The notes under the pieces: generated by a model
The model's database searches: none
What the model was told of the DNA's origin: nothing
The model's input: the letters and a program-made list of their open reading frames with translations, nothing else
DNA from: Chara braunii
Lineage: Eukaryota > Streptophyta > Charophyceae > Charales > Characeae
DNA length: 27,224 nt
NCBI GenBank assembly: GCA_003427395.1
Contig: BFEA01000160.1
Coordinates: 1,457,312 to 1,484,535, forward strand
Reading direction: 5' to 3'
Translations under genes and position numbers: made by a program
In this document: one piece after another, positions 9,947-20,253 of the stretch
Numbering within the stretch: position 1 is the stretch's first letter
Layout: every line of letters starts with the position of its first letter

Positions 9947-10805
9947 AAATGTTAAAAACTTAAAAAGGCTAATTCTTTAAGCCCAACTTTTTTTTAAGGC
10001 CCTGATAGAAGGCCACTATCCTGGTGGTGGTAAGAGAACCACCGGGATTGAGGCTTTGCCTGGCGGGCCGCTCCGTCTATTGGTGGGGAGCCTCACCTGC
10101 TGGGAACCGGGCCCAGTGTCCCATGAATACATCTGTGCAAAACAGTACAAAACAGTACATCCTTGAGAGAGACGCCCTTGGGCTGGAAACTGGGTCCAGC
10201 GTCCCAATTCTGACTTTACCCTTCACCTAACCTGCAGCACCGTCGGGTACTGCGGGGAGAACCACCAGGGGGCACCAGTGGGAACTCCCTCCCTCCCCTA
10301 GCTCCTGCCCTCCACCTACTATCCTCACGGCGTCCCGTGACCCATATCTGAGCAAAAATGGGGACTGTGAGGCCTGCCAGTGTTGGATACCCGGCAACCC
10401 AGGGGATTGACTGAGCAGGCCAAAAGAACTAAAAGAGAACTAAAGAGAACTGAAAAATAAGCCAAGAAGAACAGGGAAAAACAGGCATTGCCTGCTGGAA
10501 ACCGGGTCCAGCGTCCCTTATCCCATCACCGGGTCCAGCGTCCCTTATCCCATCACCGGGTCCAGCGTCCCTTATCCCATCACCGGGTCCAGCGTCCCAT
10601 GAATCTCCCTTTATAAACCAGTATTGTGCTGGAAACCGGGTCCAGCGTCCCTTATCCCATCTACTCTTCCAATCCTAACTGAGAATGTACTGAAGAGGAC
10701 AGAGATAAGCAGGGATAAACAGGGGTAAACAAGGATACGCAAGGATAACCAGATGAGCAGAAAAACAGAGGTAAGCAGTGCTGGCCTCAATCAGTTAACC
10801 GGGTC
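9947..10805 (-). other. LINE-B 3' UTR with hairpins and short tandem repeats
   Basis: No gene is seen here. The stretch carries four copies of the GCTGG(A/G)-(7 nt)-(T/C)CCAG(C/T) hairpin at 10099-10117, 10182-10200, 10494-10512 and 10628-10646. It also carries the 27-bp tandem array starting at 10501. Short A/G-rich iterations (AACTAAAAGAG type near 10425-10460; GGATAAACAGGGG type near 10700-10755) add further low-order repetition. Confidence 0.55.
10501..10661. repeat. 27-bp tandem repeat ACCGGGTCCAGCGTCCCTTATCCCATC
   Basis: Copies begin at 10501, 10528, 10555 and 10582 with an exact 27-base period; the fourth diverges after the GTCCC. A fifth copy begins at 10635 after a short interruption. 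The repeat is the right half of the 3'-UTR hairpin plus spacer. Copies two to four therefore lack the left stem arm, while copies one and five keep it. Confidence 0.85.
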
Positions 10806-13110
10806 TCATGCAACCGGTAGTATTTCTTCCAAGGCCAGCTGGTGGGGTGGGAAAGGGTCTGCGAAGTCCTGAGCAGGTCGTAGCGGGGTGCCTGGATCAA
10901 TCGTGGTCCAGTCGTGAAAGATCAGCTGGTAGTCTCGTACTATCTCTGTCCGGGGTTCTCCCTGTGATTCCCTTTCCGGTTGGCGGCCGGTCCATTTCAC
11001 TTCGGCCACCCAACCCTCCCTCTCTCCGCCCAGCCAATTCTTGCTGAATGTAGAGATGATCCTGTTCATATCCCCCCCAAGTATTCATCAAGTCGAGCTT
11101 TTCTTTAGCTGTCTTCCATTGGGCTGCTATCTCGGGTTGGACCAATGTTCGGATTTGCTCCATGGCCTCGCCGTCTTCCACCCTCGCCCCTTCTATCTCA
11201 CGACAGCACCTTATCCACCATATAGTCCACAGGACACTCCGTCTGCCTAGACTGAACATGTTTCCTCGAATGTTTGCCCCTGGATTGGAGGGTAGTATCC
11301 CAAGAGAAGGGCCCTCCAATCCCATGGCCAGACTGCGCCAGGGACAATGTGGCGCCAGATCCTATCCCAACTTCTCCATAATAGTACTGATGCGGGACAT
11401 TGGAAGAATATATGTTCGATGGTCTCAGCCCTCCTCCTCCCCGGATAACTCAGGAGACATTTGTGGCACCATGGTAGTGACTTCCCCTGTTGTTCCAGGC
11501 GGGTATGGTCTATCAACCAATCATTGGTTGGTAGACACCTGTGCTCTATTTGCCACTGGAGTGCGGAGATCTTGGCAGGTCTTTTGTTGTAGTGTGCAAA
11601 CCACCGGATGGGTTTCAGTAGTCTGCGGTCTATGTTGAGGTGGCGATACCATCTGTCTTCTATGAGGTCCCGTAATCTACATTTGGGTTTGAGCATTCGA
11701 TAGACGGATTTAGATTTTAAGTTGCATAGTGTCAGTGTTTTTGCCTCTCCCTTTCTGGGTGGTGTGTTCACGGTCCATTGCCACTCATCAGGGTCCAGGG
11801 GGAGGTCCTCGATTGGAGTCATTGGGCTATACGCCCTCTGGTGGCCTCCCTCATCAATGACCCTGATGCGATAGACATCCCTCAGCTCCTTCCGTATGAA
11901 GGGCTGATGATTACAACGCAGTCTATCGTCCTTTAGAAGGGAGAAGACTTCAATTAGCACTTGTGCCTGGTCCGCGAGGTGCACGTACCCCACCTCCTAC
12001 TCGTGGCCAGGCAGCCCTACCCAGTCATCTTCCTTTATGCATGGGCCTTTTCTAAGAGTGGCGTACCAATGAAGGGTGCAGCTGTTAATCAACTCAGTCA
12101 GAGCCCTTTCGGTGAGGTGACAATAGCGTAGTGTTGTTCGTAACCTCTCCGCGCTCTTCCAATTTCTTGCCTCTGCATCCCACAGGTCCCCAACCCTTCG
12201 CACACCGTATTTTGCCCAATCTTTCCATGGTGAGTCCGACGCGCATCGCACACACCCTTCGGAGTCCATTATTAGGCCGTTGTCGAATAGGGGCTGCCTG
12301 GATATTTCTTCCCACCTCTCTACAGTCGACCGGTTGGGGGGGGGAGAGTCTCCTCCATGTACGTATAAGGCGCACCCAGTATCTGTCGGTAGGATCCCCG
12401 TTTCTGTACTTCCTAGGTATCCTCTAGTACCTGTCTTCCAACCATATGCGGGGGTCGATTTCCGGTGGAGATTCTGGGGCGAGGTCCAGGGGGACCCATG
12501 GGGAGGCTGGTGAGAAGATGATAAGTTGAAGCCAGCGAATCGAGAGAGCCTGGAATTGTGTGGCCGGGTCCACAATGCCTAGACCGCCTTTGTTCTTGGG
12601 CTGGATTACCGAGTCCCACGCAACGCGGCTAATGACGTGGGTGGTGTTACTATTACCTCTCCACAGGAAGGCCGCTAGCTGTTGTTTCAGCTCTCTGAGC
12701 CCCCCGTTACTCATAGGTCATAGGATGGCCTTATACCAGAGTGTGGCCATGATCACATTGTTAATGACAAGTGCCCGCCCAAAGATGGATGTGTGTTGGT
12801 TGTTCCATTTATCCAATTTAATTTGTGCTGGCCCGATCAGCCACTCGTTATTCGATGCTGGCCTTCCTCTGGCAGTGATCAGCGCCCTTAGGATTCTTAG
12901 GGGGTCGTCGGGGGGGAGCCATGTGATTCTCAGGTTTTCTGGGGGTCTGCCTCCTTGGTGGTGCATCCACCATCCCGTAGTTTTTTGTCCCCAATTTACA
13001 GTCATGTCCGACAGGCAGCATAATTTGTTCATGAGGTGCTGGATTTCTTCCATGTTGGCCTCAGTTGCTTCTACCATTATGGTAAGGTCATTAGCAAACA
13101 GGGAGAAGAT
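10806..13110 (-). pseudogene. LINE-B ORF2 remnant: RT C-terminal half plus zf-RVT
   Basis: On the minus strand the frame opens near 13110 with SLFANDLTIM, the RT catalytic box with the first Asp changed to Asn (FAND for FADD). It continues through the thumb-like region (12718-13077) and, after an in-frame TGA at 12715, through LKQQLAAFLWRGNSNT...KNKGGLGIVDP (12714-12424). After a frame change it runs on to EEISRQPLFDNGLIMD...VGDLWD (about 12350-11997). An in-frame TAG at 11994 is followed by the zf-RVT part, RCLPTNDWL...CHKC...EHIFFQC (11993-11247). A further frame change leads to RRSVLWTIWWIR (about 11255), and another possible one leads to 10806. It is non-functional. Where it aligns with LINE-A the TGA corresponds to Arg. 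Confidence 0.8.
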
Positions 13111-14338
13111 ACCAATTCAACTACCTGTCGAATCTGGACAGGACGACCTTTCAGGCCTTTTTTATTGCCACTGTAGTATTACGGGGAACCCCGTACCAAC
13201 CACATTCGTGCTCAAGCCTCCAACGAGGGAACATGCGGGGGCTGCACCCACCAGCAGGTGCGATACCTGCTACAGCAGGTGGGCGATACTGGCCAGGGGT
13301 CAGCCGGTAGCATTAGGACCGAGCTTCTTCGATGGGTCAGTCACTGTGCCTCCCCTCCGGTCCCCTCCCCTTATGAACATCAGCAGTGAACCGTACTTTT
13401 TAGTTGTAGTAGTCTTTTTTTTTTCTTTTTTCTTCTTTTTTTCCAGTTTAGTTAGGGTCAGTCCTATAGGTTAGTCTTAAGTCTAGCGAAGGGTTAGTCC
13501 TGTAGGTTACGTGGCTCTTCAGAGCTATAGGGGTCAGTTAGTCGTAGCCTAGGAGGTTCTAGCTTCGTCAACTTGACCTTTGGAGATCGTGGAAGTCAGT
13601 CGTCCGTCGGTGAATCAGCCAAGTACAGTCCAGTCCCAGTTGCAGTCCCAAGTCCACCTTGTGTAGTCAGCAAGTACCAGGTAGGGCTGCACACCAACAG
13701 AAAAAATACAGCTTGAAAACAACAAAATTTTTCATGGAGAAGTACTAATTTAATATGAATTTTAACAGATTTTAAACAGATTTAATGAGGGTTTCTTGAT
13801 GAACACATGGAAAACCATGAAAATCTTTCTTGATGCAACGATGATTCCAGGGGATGGCATCAGATCAGCTGTTTATAATCTGTTGAGCTTGTGTTGAAAA
13901 TCAGTTTAAAATCTTTTTACCAATGGCCTCAACCGTTAATAAACACAATAAACACTTGTCCAACTTTAAAACAAATTACAAAAAAAAAATTATCTTTCGG
14001 ACTTTAAACCCCATTGTGTTGTTGTGTGTGTCTCTGTTGTCATTGCTGCCCATTTTCTCTCATTTTTCTAAAAAACATGACTATGTACATTTTATTTTTC
14101 TCCATGGTTACGTAATGGCAACAGTGCGTTTTTCTCCCACGTGCCAAGGAACAGGCATGCTTCGGGGGTGATGTTGCCACGTCTATGTCAAAGCACGGCA
14201 AACATTTCTGCCTCCTATCCCCCCTTCGCCTTCCCATCCCCTCCCCCCCCAGTTCCCAATCCTTGCCTATCTGTCACTATCTCTATATTGTTGCAATAGT
14301 TCCTGTCGTGGCACCGTTTTCCTCTTCGATGCTGCAAA
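13111..14338. other. No gene recognised between LINE-B and the DNA transposon
   Basis: 13111-13386 is inside the LINE-B boundary repeats but matches no LINE part I recognise. 13413-13443 is a T/C-rich run that could be a tail of another minus-strand element. 13444-13680 contains short internal iterations (AGTCCTATAGGTTAGTC and AGTCCTGTAGGTTA; repeated CAGTCCCAG words). 13690-14330 is A/T-rich single-copy-looking sequence without a convincing frame. Confidence 0.5.
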
Positions 14339-14408
14339 GGTCGGCAGGTGCGTTACCTTTTTTGTCATGTAGCTCACATTTTTCTGATTTCGCAACGCAC
14401 CTGTCGAC
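14339..14408. repeat. 72-bp palindrome family, copy 1 (left-most)
   Basis: The left arm GTCGGCAGGTGCGTT pairs with the right arm AACGCACCTGTCGAC with one mismatch. The core differs more from the other copies (it lacks the AGGTTGTGCAAAA word), making this the most diverged member. It lies about 1 kb beyond the 3' end of the last transposon gene, so it may mark the left part of the element. Confidence 0.75.
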
Positions 14409-14537
14409 TCCCATGTTTTGGAGGAGTGTACATTGCAAACGACAAACAGAAAAACAAATACCATAAAAAAAAAAATGTGCGTATCATATAAGATGATTAC
14501 TACCCATCCTTTGTACACTGGTTTACAAATGGAAAGT

Positions 14538-14538
<1 letters not shown>

Positions 14539-14590
<52 letters not shown>

Positions 14591-15210
14591 NNNNNNNNNN
14601 NNNNNNNNNNNNNNNNNNNNNNNNNNNNNNNNNNNNNNNNNNNNNNNNNNNNNNNNNNNNNNNNNNNNNNNNNNNNNNNNNNNNNNNNNNNNNNNNNNNN
14701 NNNNNNNNNNNNNNNNNNNNNNNNNNNNNNNNNNNNNNNNNNNNNNNNNNNNNNNNNNNNNNNNNNNNNNNNNNNNNNNNNNNNNNNNNNNNNNNNNNNN
14801 NNNNNNNNNNNNNNNNNNNNNNNNNNNNNNNNNNNNNNNNNNNNNNNNNNNNNNNNNNNNNNNNNNNNNNNNNNNNNNNNNNNNNNNNNNNNNNNNNNNN
14901 NNNNNNNNNNNNNNNNNNNNNNNNNNNNNNNNNNNNNNNNNNNNNNNNNNNNNNNNNNNNNNNNNNNNNNNNNNNNNNNNNNNNNNNNNNNNNNNNNNNN
15001 NNNNNNNNNNNNNNNNNNNNNNNNNNNNNNNNNNNNNNNNNNNNNNNNNNNNNNNNNNNNNNNNNNNNNNNNNNNNNNNNNNNNNNNNNNNNNNNNNNNN
15101 NNNNNNNNNNNNNNNNNNNNNNNNNNNNNNNNNNNNNNNNNNNNNNNNNNNNNNNNNNNNNNNNNNNNNNNNNNNNNNNNNNNNNNNNNNNNNNNNNNNN
15201 NNNNNNNNNN

Positions 15211-15299
<89 letters not shown>

Positions 15300-15308
15300 C
15301 TATCTATC

Positions 15309-15350
<42 letters not shown>
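14539..15350. repeat. (GA)n, N gap, then (TC)n and (TATC)n microsatellite
   Basis: GA repeats at 14539-14590 run into 620 N (14591-15210). The sequence resumes with TC repeats (15211-15235) and then TATC repeats to about 15350. The gap is an assembly gap inside low-complexity DNA; its true length and content are unknown. Confidence 0.95.
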
Positions 15351-15436
15351 CAGAAGTCACGAATTTCTCCCTTGCAGCAGCACTCCTTTATTCACGATAT
15401 AAAATCTTGTCCAATCATATATTTTGACGCTTGTCT

Positions 15437-17377
15437 TCATATGTTCCCCTCATCCGCCAACGAAGCAGCCTTGTGTTGAAACGTGTAGTCAGCATCAGTG
15501 AACAATCTTGCACGAATGTCTTCCTGCTGCACTGTCGGCAACCCTGCTCTGAACAACATGAGTGTTTTAGCAGCCACATCCGTTGATCAATCAATGCTGA
15601 ATATGTTGAAGGATACGAATGTGTCTCGCGCCTCAACGGATGCAATTATATCTCTTTTAATTGCTGCCAACTCCGCGGTTTTTTCTTCCACTCTAGTTTG
15701 TTTAGAACATTGGAACACCTCGTTTTTAATTACCATCTCAGCGAATGCAAGTTGCTGCAATGACACACCAGTTCCGTGGTCTTTCCTCGTGTGAAAGAAC
15801 ACCCTTGCCAAGCACACTTCGAACGTCGGATCACCCCATGGCTCGTTGGCCTTCCGCCTCCATGAATTGTTCTTCATCATTTCTTCCCTCAGTCGCTGTC
15901 GCATGTCTTGTTGTTTGTCTGTTTGTTTAGAAGTCACTAAAGGGTATCCCTTCTCAACCCAAAACTCATGTTTTAACCTCCATGATATTTCCCATCTAAC
16001 GGTCGTCATGATCCTGTTACATTCAATCAGGACCTGGCGTACGCCGCACGACTCCACGTATGTTCTTAACCCTGTGGATGCCCATTCTCCTATATTTTCT
16101 GCCATCGTATATAACGACTTGAGAAAATGTTCATCCTGTTGGTAGAATGTCGAGTCACGAGCAGACATAAAAGCGTATGCCTTTGCAACTGATCGCATCA
16201 TCATGTCCTTCATCTTTTTCGTCAGCCTCATCTCGTCGTGGTGATCTGCGACATTCTGATTCCGGTTTGAGTTCCTGTTGTGAAAGCGACTTCGTCCCTT
16301 CCTGTTCGCTTTTCCTGCGCCCATTGAAACAAACGGAGTTTTTTACATCGCAGTTAGAGAATGTAAAAGAGAACATGAAAGGACAAGGAACATTCATGAT
16401 TGTATTCTAGTTTTTTTGTCTTTTGTTTTTGCGTATGACATACCCACTGGATTGGTTATGCAGAGGAAAAACACTATTTGCTATGCTGCGAATGCCTTTC
16501 ATGCAATGACATTTACCTGTTTTCTCTTCGCTCAGCTTCGTCGTTTCGTTGGAGTTGTCACAATCTTGCTCATCTGCGTCATCCATATCTTCCCCTGTGA
16601 CTTCCTTTCCTCCTTCATCAGAATCGTCTTCCTCATAGTCATTCTGTCGACCCTAAGCCGGATTTGTTTGTGATTCTGTTTGTGAATGTGTGTATTCTGA
16701 ATGCTCGTCTTCTCTATCCGTACTTTCCTCCACCTCCTGCGACGCAGGATAATCTTCGTGTTCTTGTCTACGTGACTGATAGGGGTGTGTTTTCAGTTCT
16801 CTTTCTCTGAAACTGTTGTTGTCATGTTTAGCCTCTCTGTTCCTCGGTGAACCTTTGTCTCCTGCTCTTGTGCATTTGTTTTTCACACGGCTTCCACCTC
16901 CCCCCCCAAGGGTTGTTCTCTCCCTGCGTTGCGCGGATTGAACTCTATGTGGGTTGCCAATGATGACATCCTCCTTCTCCTCCTCCAGACGCAATTTCTT
17001 TGCCTTCCGTGGTGCGGCGGACATCGTTGTTCCCTCTTCCCTCCTTTGTTCCATATTCCATCTCGGCGTTGAAGACATCCCGTCGATCCCACCTTTGCCT
17101 TTCTCATTGAACTCCTCCCTGAACCGTTGTCGAAGATCAGCTCTTGTGCTTTTCACATCTTCTTTGGCACGATCTACCTTTACATTGCTCATGTGTCTCG
17201 CTCCTCTTGCCCGACGCACGTCGACTTCTTCATTGAACGGAGCTGAGTTGCTTCTTTGCTCACCTCTCTTTCTGCAGATGTCATCGTATTTTGCCCTCGT
17301 TGCCATTTCTACACTACCCACGGTCCTTCGATGACCAACGACTTTACAGCGATATCGGACTCTCTCTCCACTCAACC
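15437..17377 (-). pseudogene. Unknown transposon-associated protein (gene 4), one intron
   Basis: I do not recognise this protein. A good acceptor (CCTCGGTTGCAG, plus 17378-17389) precedes exon one at 17377. The first useful ATG is at 17306 (MATRAKYDDICRKRGEQ). Exon one is highly charged and disordered-looking, with R/E/K-rich text and nuclear-localisation-like basic clusters. It meets an in-frame TAG at 16653 but stays open through an acidic run (NDYEEDDSDEGG) to a donor ACAG|GTAAAT (exon end 16517). The intron is 16516-16315. Exon two, from 16314, continues in the same phase as KANRKGRSRFHNRN and then a folded-looking domain with many W/M/R residues (FMSARDSTFYQQDEHFLKSL...VRWEISWRLKHEFWVEKG). 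An in-frame TGA at 15587 is followed by 49 more open codons to 15437. The role could be a DNA-binding accessory factor; that is inference only. Confidence 0.55.
16315..16516 (-). other. Predicted intron in gene 4
   Basis: On the minus strand the donor is ACAG|GTAAAT and the acceptor GCGCAG|GAAAAG, with a CTAAC branch-point-like word about 45 bases before the acceptor. Removing the 202 bases joins ...LSEEKT to GKANRKG without breaking the frame (one base left before, two after). Preserved phase between two independently open frames supports a real intron. Confidence 0.6.
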
Positions 17378-17470
17378 CTGCAACCGAGGAAACACAATGA
17401 AATGGTGTCAATGTTCTGAGCATGTCACATGTGCTCTGTCATGAAACATCTGTCCATGGCCACATTATGG

Positions 17471-18953
17471 CTAAGTGTCATCGTTTTTGCCCTTCAGTGT
17501 CATTAACAATTTGATAATGTTATCAATCTTCGCGTCCTCAATCCTGTTCTTGCTTGCGACATATCTCGCAGTGTATTCTACCATTTCCTGACGTTTTTGC
17601 TTTGTCCGATTTTCTTCTCTTTTCAGTGTGTCCATAACCACCATTACCTCGTCCGTGCTTATTTCGTCGACAAGTGGTCGGTCGCTGAAGTGTTTGATGA
17701 GACGTTCTGCGTTGATGCATGTGTACACACCGCAATCGTCTTCATTTTGTTGCTGCAGACAATCAACTTTTACCATGTTTTTTCCAAACATGTCTCTACA
17801 CATGGTCCATGATCCTCCACCTTTGGTTGATCTGCTGCCACGTCCTCCTGAATTGTGAAGATAGAATTCATCGAAGACCCAGCTACGTAGTGCATCCCAG
17901 CTCGGATTGTATTTATTCCGAAGAGAGTTCATATGAATCAATGTCGGTTTGTATCTACCAGCTTTCGGAACTCCTTTTACAAAGTCCCAGTGCGTTTATC
18001 ATCACCAACACAGTCCAATGTCCGCGATGCCAGATGGGGACTATCATCAATCTGCTATCCCAAATCCTGGATGCAAACAAAAAAATCAGCCATTTTTTTC
18101 TTCCTTTCTCCAATCTATCTTCACATTCCGATTTCATCTTGTGCACCGGTTGTTTTGCTCGTATCAATTCGTGCCAGAACCACACGAAAACAAGACATTT
18201 GCTTTGGTCCACAGATGCTTCGTCTAAAGTTGATTGTAACATGAAATCGATAATGGTCTCATGCAACCATCTGCTGGGTTTGAAAATAGCGATATGACAT
18301 CCCTGGACAACAATGCGTTCACCCCAAAAAGTTTCGATCTGAAAAGGTACAAGAGTTAAACCGTCCATTACGAATTGATTGTTTTTCAAATCTACCTTTT
18401 TGTTTGCACTTCTTGAGTCATCAATATTCTCGTCTTCGTTCACATCCTCGTTGTATCTACTTTGAACATTCGAGTTGTCCATTTGCGCCTTTTCCTTCAC
18501 ATCTGCTACATTTTGTTTCTGAATTGAAGATGATTGCATTCCCCTTCTGTCGCTCCACCCTTGTCTGCCTTGCATGTAAAGAGCATATGCATCTGCGTAC
18601 CAAGTTTTTTCTAATATCACACTTTTTCTTTGCTCAAAGTTGTCTGCTGTCACACACTCATTTTTCCTTTTGTTCGGGGCGGCGTACTGAAAGCTGTCCG
18701 ACGGGTCGTCCTCGTAGTCTTCGGTCTCTTTTGTCAAATCCACATCCACACTGCCATTCCTTTTCGAAGGTTCTGCATCCGCTGCTCGTGTCTGGATCAC
18801 CCGTTCGACTGTGCCCGTCATGTCCGGCTTACTTTTGCGTTCATTTTCTTCTTGCATACCCCCTCTCGCAACTCGAAGCGGGACTACAAATCGTGCAGAA
18901 GCCTTGCGTGCTGTATTCTGGGTCCTCTTTCGGCTCCATGCTAGTTGTGACAT
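17471..18953 (-). pseudogene. Ulp1/C48-family SUMO-type protease (gene 3), one frame change
   Basis: These cysteine proteases cleave SUMO-like modifiers. In transposons they are thought to act on element or host proteins. Frame one (18953-17955) has a charged, disordered N-terminal 190 residues, then the catalytic domain: FVMDGL, WLHETIIDFML (229-239), the SUMO-protease-like VFVWFW, and the catalytic His in VPIWHRGHWTVLVM (His312). Near 17985 the reading must shift one base to the frame giving DFVKGVPKAGRYKPTLIHMNSL. This frame carries the rest to 17471, including the Gln and catalytic Cys in QQNEDDCGVYTC. The usual catalytic Asp (D-S-L after the His strand) is Asn here (HMNSL). A good acceptor, TTTGTTTCCAG, lies just before the ATG at 18953, but the codon after it is TAA, so it could only end a 5'-UTR intron. 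A C-terminal helix-rich tail of about 70 residues follows the Cys. Confidence 0.8.
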
Positions 18954-18960
18954 TTTTTAT

Positions 18961-19476
18961 CTGGAAACAAAGGGGGCATCAGTCAAATACAGAGGCTTAT
19001 CACAACGTTGTAATGTTGTCTTATTAATTGCCAGGTACATATATGCATGTCTTTGTGAGTACAAGCGTCATACACTATGAACAAGAGTAGATAGAATTCA
19101 TGTGGTTTCACCAAATGACCTTCACATCCTCTTAATCTAACTCTTCTTTTCACATCGCTCTTTGAGAATGGATATGTGTTTAGGTAAACTTAAGTGGTGA
19201 TCGCATATGAAAACGCGATTATAATTCCCGAAATACAGACGTCACGTTCGTTATGTGGCATATATTGTTATTGCCTTTTGCTTCTCGCCACTAACCATCA
19301 CGTCATCCTCTTCCCCCTATACCGTTTGTTTGGGGCATGTTCCCTTGGAAACTTTCCCGAGGTCGACAGGTGCGCTGATATTTGACGCACATTGATAAGG
19401 TTGTACAAAATAGACGGACGCACCTACCGACCACCGTTTTCCGATTGTCTGAAGCTTCGCCGTATAAACAACAGGA

Positions 19477-19556
<80 letters not shown>

Positions 19557-19660
19557 NACGCACATTGATAAGGTTGTACAAAATAGACGGACGCACCTAC
19601 CGACCACCGTTTTCCCAGTCTCTGAAGCTTCGCAGTATAAACAACAGGATAAAAGAGAGA

Positions 19661-19746
<86 letters not shown>

Positions 19747-19904
19747 AATCGACTTTTCTCTGGGGCCAGTTCCCTTGGAAGCTTTCCTGGGGTCGGTAGG
19801 TGCGCTGATATTTGACACACATTGATAAGGTTGTAGACAATAGAATGACGCACCTGCCGACCACCGTTTTCAGATTGTTTGAAGTTTCGCCGTGTAAACA
19901 CCGG

Positions 19905-19943
<39 letters not shown>

Positions 19944-20253
19944 AGTCGACATTTTTCTTTCTACACAAGTTCGTACGTATTGTCTATTGACAATGTTTCC
20001 CGATTTTTTCCCTTCTGGTGGAATAAAACAGTTAGCATGTCAAGTAATTGTAAGAGTGTGAGGATAATTAAAAGCGGAATCGATGTCTGTCTTCGTTAGC
20101 AAGTTTGTGCACCGATATGGAAATGCAGGACCGTGCAGAAAGCCAAATTGTCTCAGTTATGAGAGTTATACCTTCAAGCATACGATGACCCATAGAAATC
20201 CGTCAGAGTGTGTACTTATTAACGTATAATTGGTCTTCCTTTCACACAGCAAA
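18961..20253. other. Intergenic region upstream of the Ulp1 gene
   Basis: No gene is recognised. 18961-19330 is A/T-rich single-copy sequence that would contain the Ulp1 promoter and possibly a 5'-UTR intron. 19333-19940 is the triplicated palindrome/GA array. 19945-20253 is the region just 3' of the transposase stop. Confidence 0.5.
19333..19942. repeat. Three tandem palindrome units joined by (GA)n
   Basis: Each unit reads GTTCCCTTGGAA...CTTTCC, then the 72-bp palindrome, then CACCGTTTTC...TGAAGCTTCGC, then GGATAAAAGAGAG running into GA repeats. Palindromes are at 19361-19432 and 19791-19862. The middle one is only its right half (to 19605), because an N at 19557 joins a GA tract directly to the core. 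Right arms are 173 and 257 bases apart, the difference being GA tract length. The middle unit is likely collapsed or mis-joined in assembly. Confidence 0.85.

Larger units (their letters stand above)
9907..13399 (-). mobile_element. LINE-B: 5'-truncated, decayed non-LTR retrotransposon
   Basis: The direct repeat TGAACCGTACTTT occurs at 9907-9919 and 13387-13399. Between the copies lies an A-rich tail (plus-strand T-rich 9921-9946), a long 3' UTR (9947-10805) and the C-terminal half of a LINE ORF2 (10806-13110) on the minus strand. Everything upstream of the RT catalytic box is missing. That fits 5' truncation during insertion, although 13111-13386 is unexplained and could be an inverted 5' piece or unrelated sequence. 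It is related to LINE-A at protein level (FLWRGNSNT versus FIWKGDSNT; VAWDSV versus VAWWKL) but clearly a different family. Confidence 0.7.

Noticed and set aside
13237-13290. Nested palindrome with AGCAGGTGCG and CAGCAGGTGGG words, resembling the 72-bp family
   Set aside because: Only part of one arm matches and the spacing and core differ; more likely a chance or unrelated hairpin.
12560-13474. 304-codon plus-strand open frame
   Set aside because: It lies antisense to the LINE-B reverse transcriptase remnant, its translation is low-complexity at the end, and it resembles no family. It is a shadow frame.
14418-15479. 353-codon plus-strand open frame
   Set aside because: It is composed of GA repeat, N gap and TC/TATC repeat translations ([15 protein letters not shown]); not a gene.
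19317-19952. Long SLSLSL-type open frames on both strands
   Set aside because: They are translations of GA/TC microsatellites in the triplicated array.
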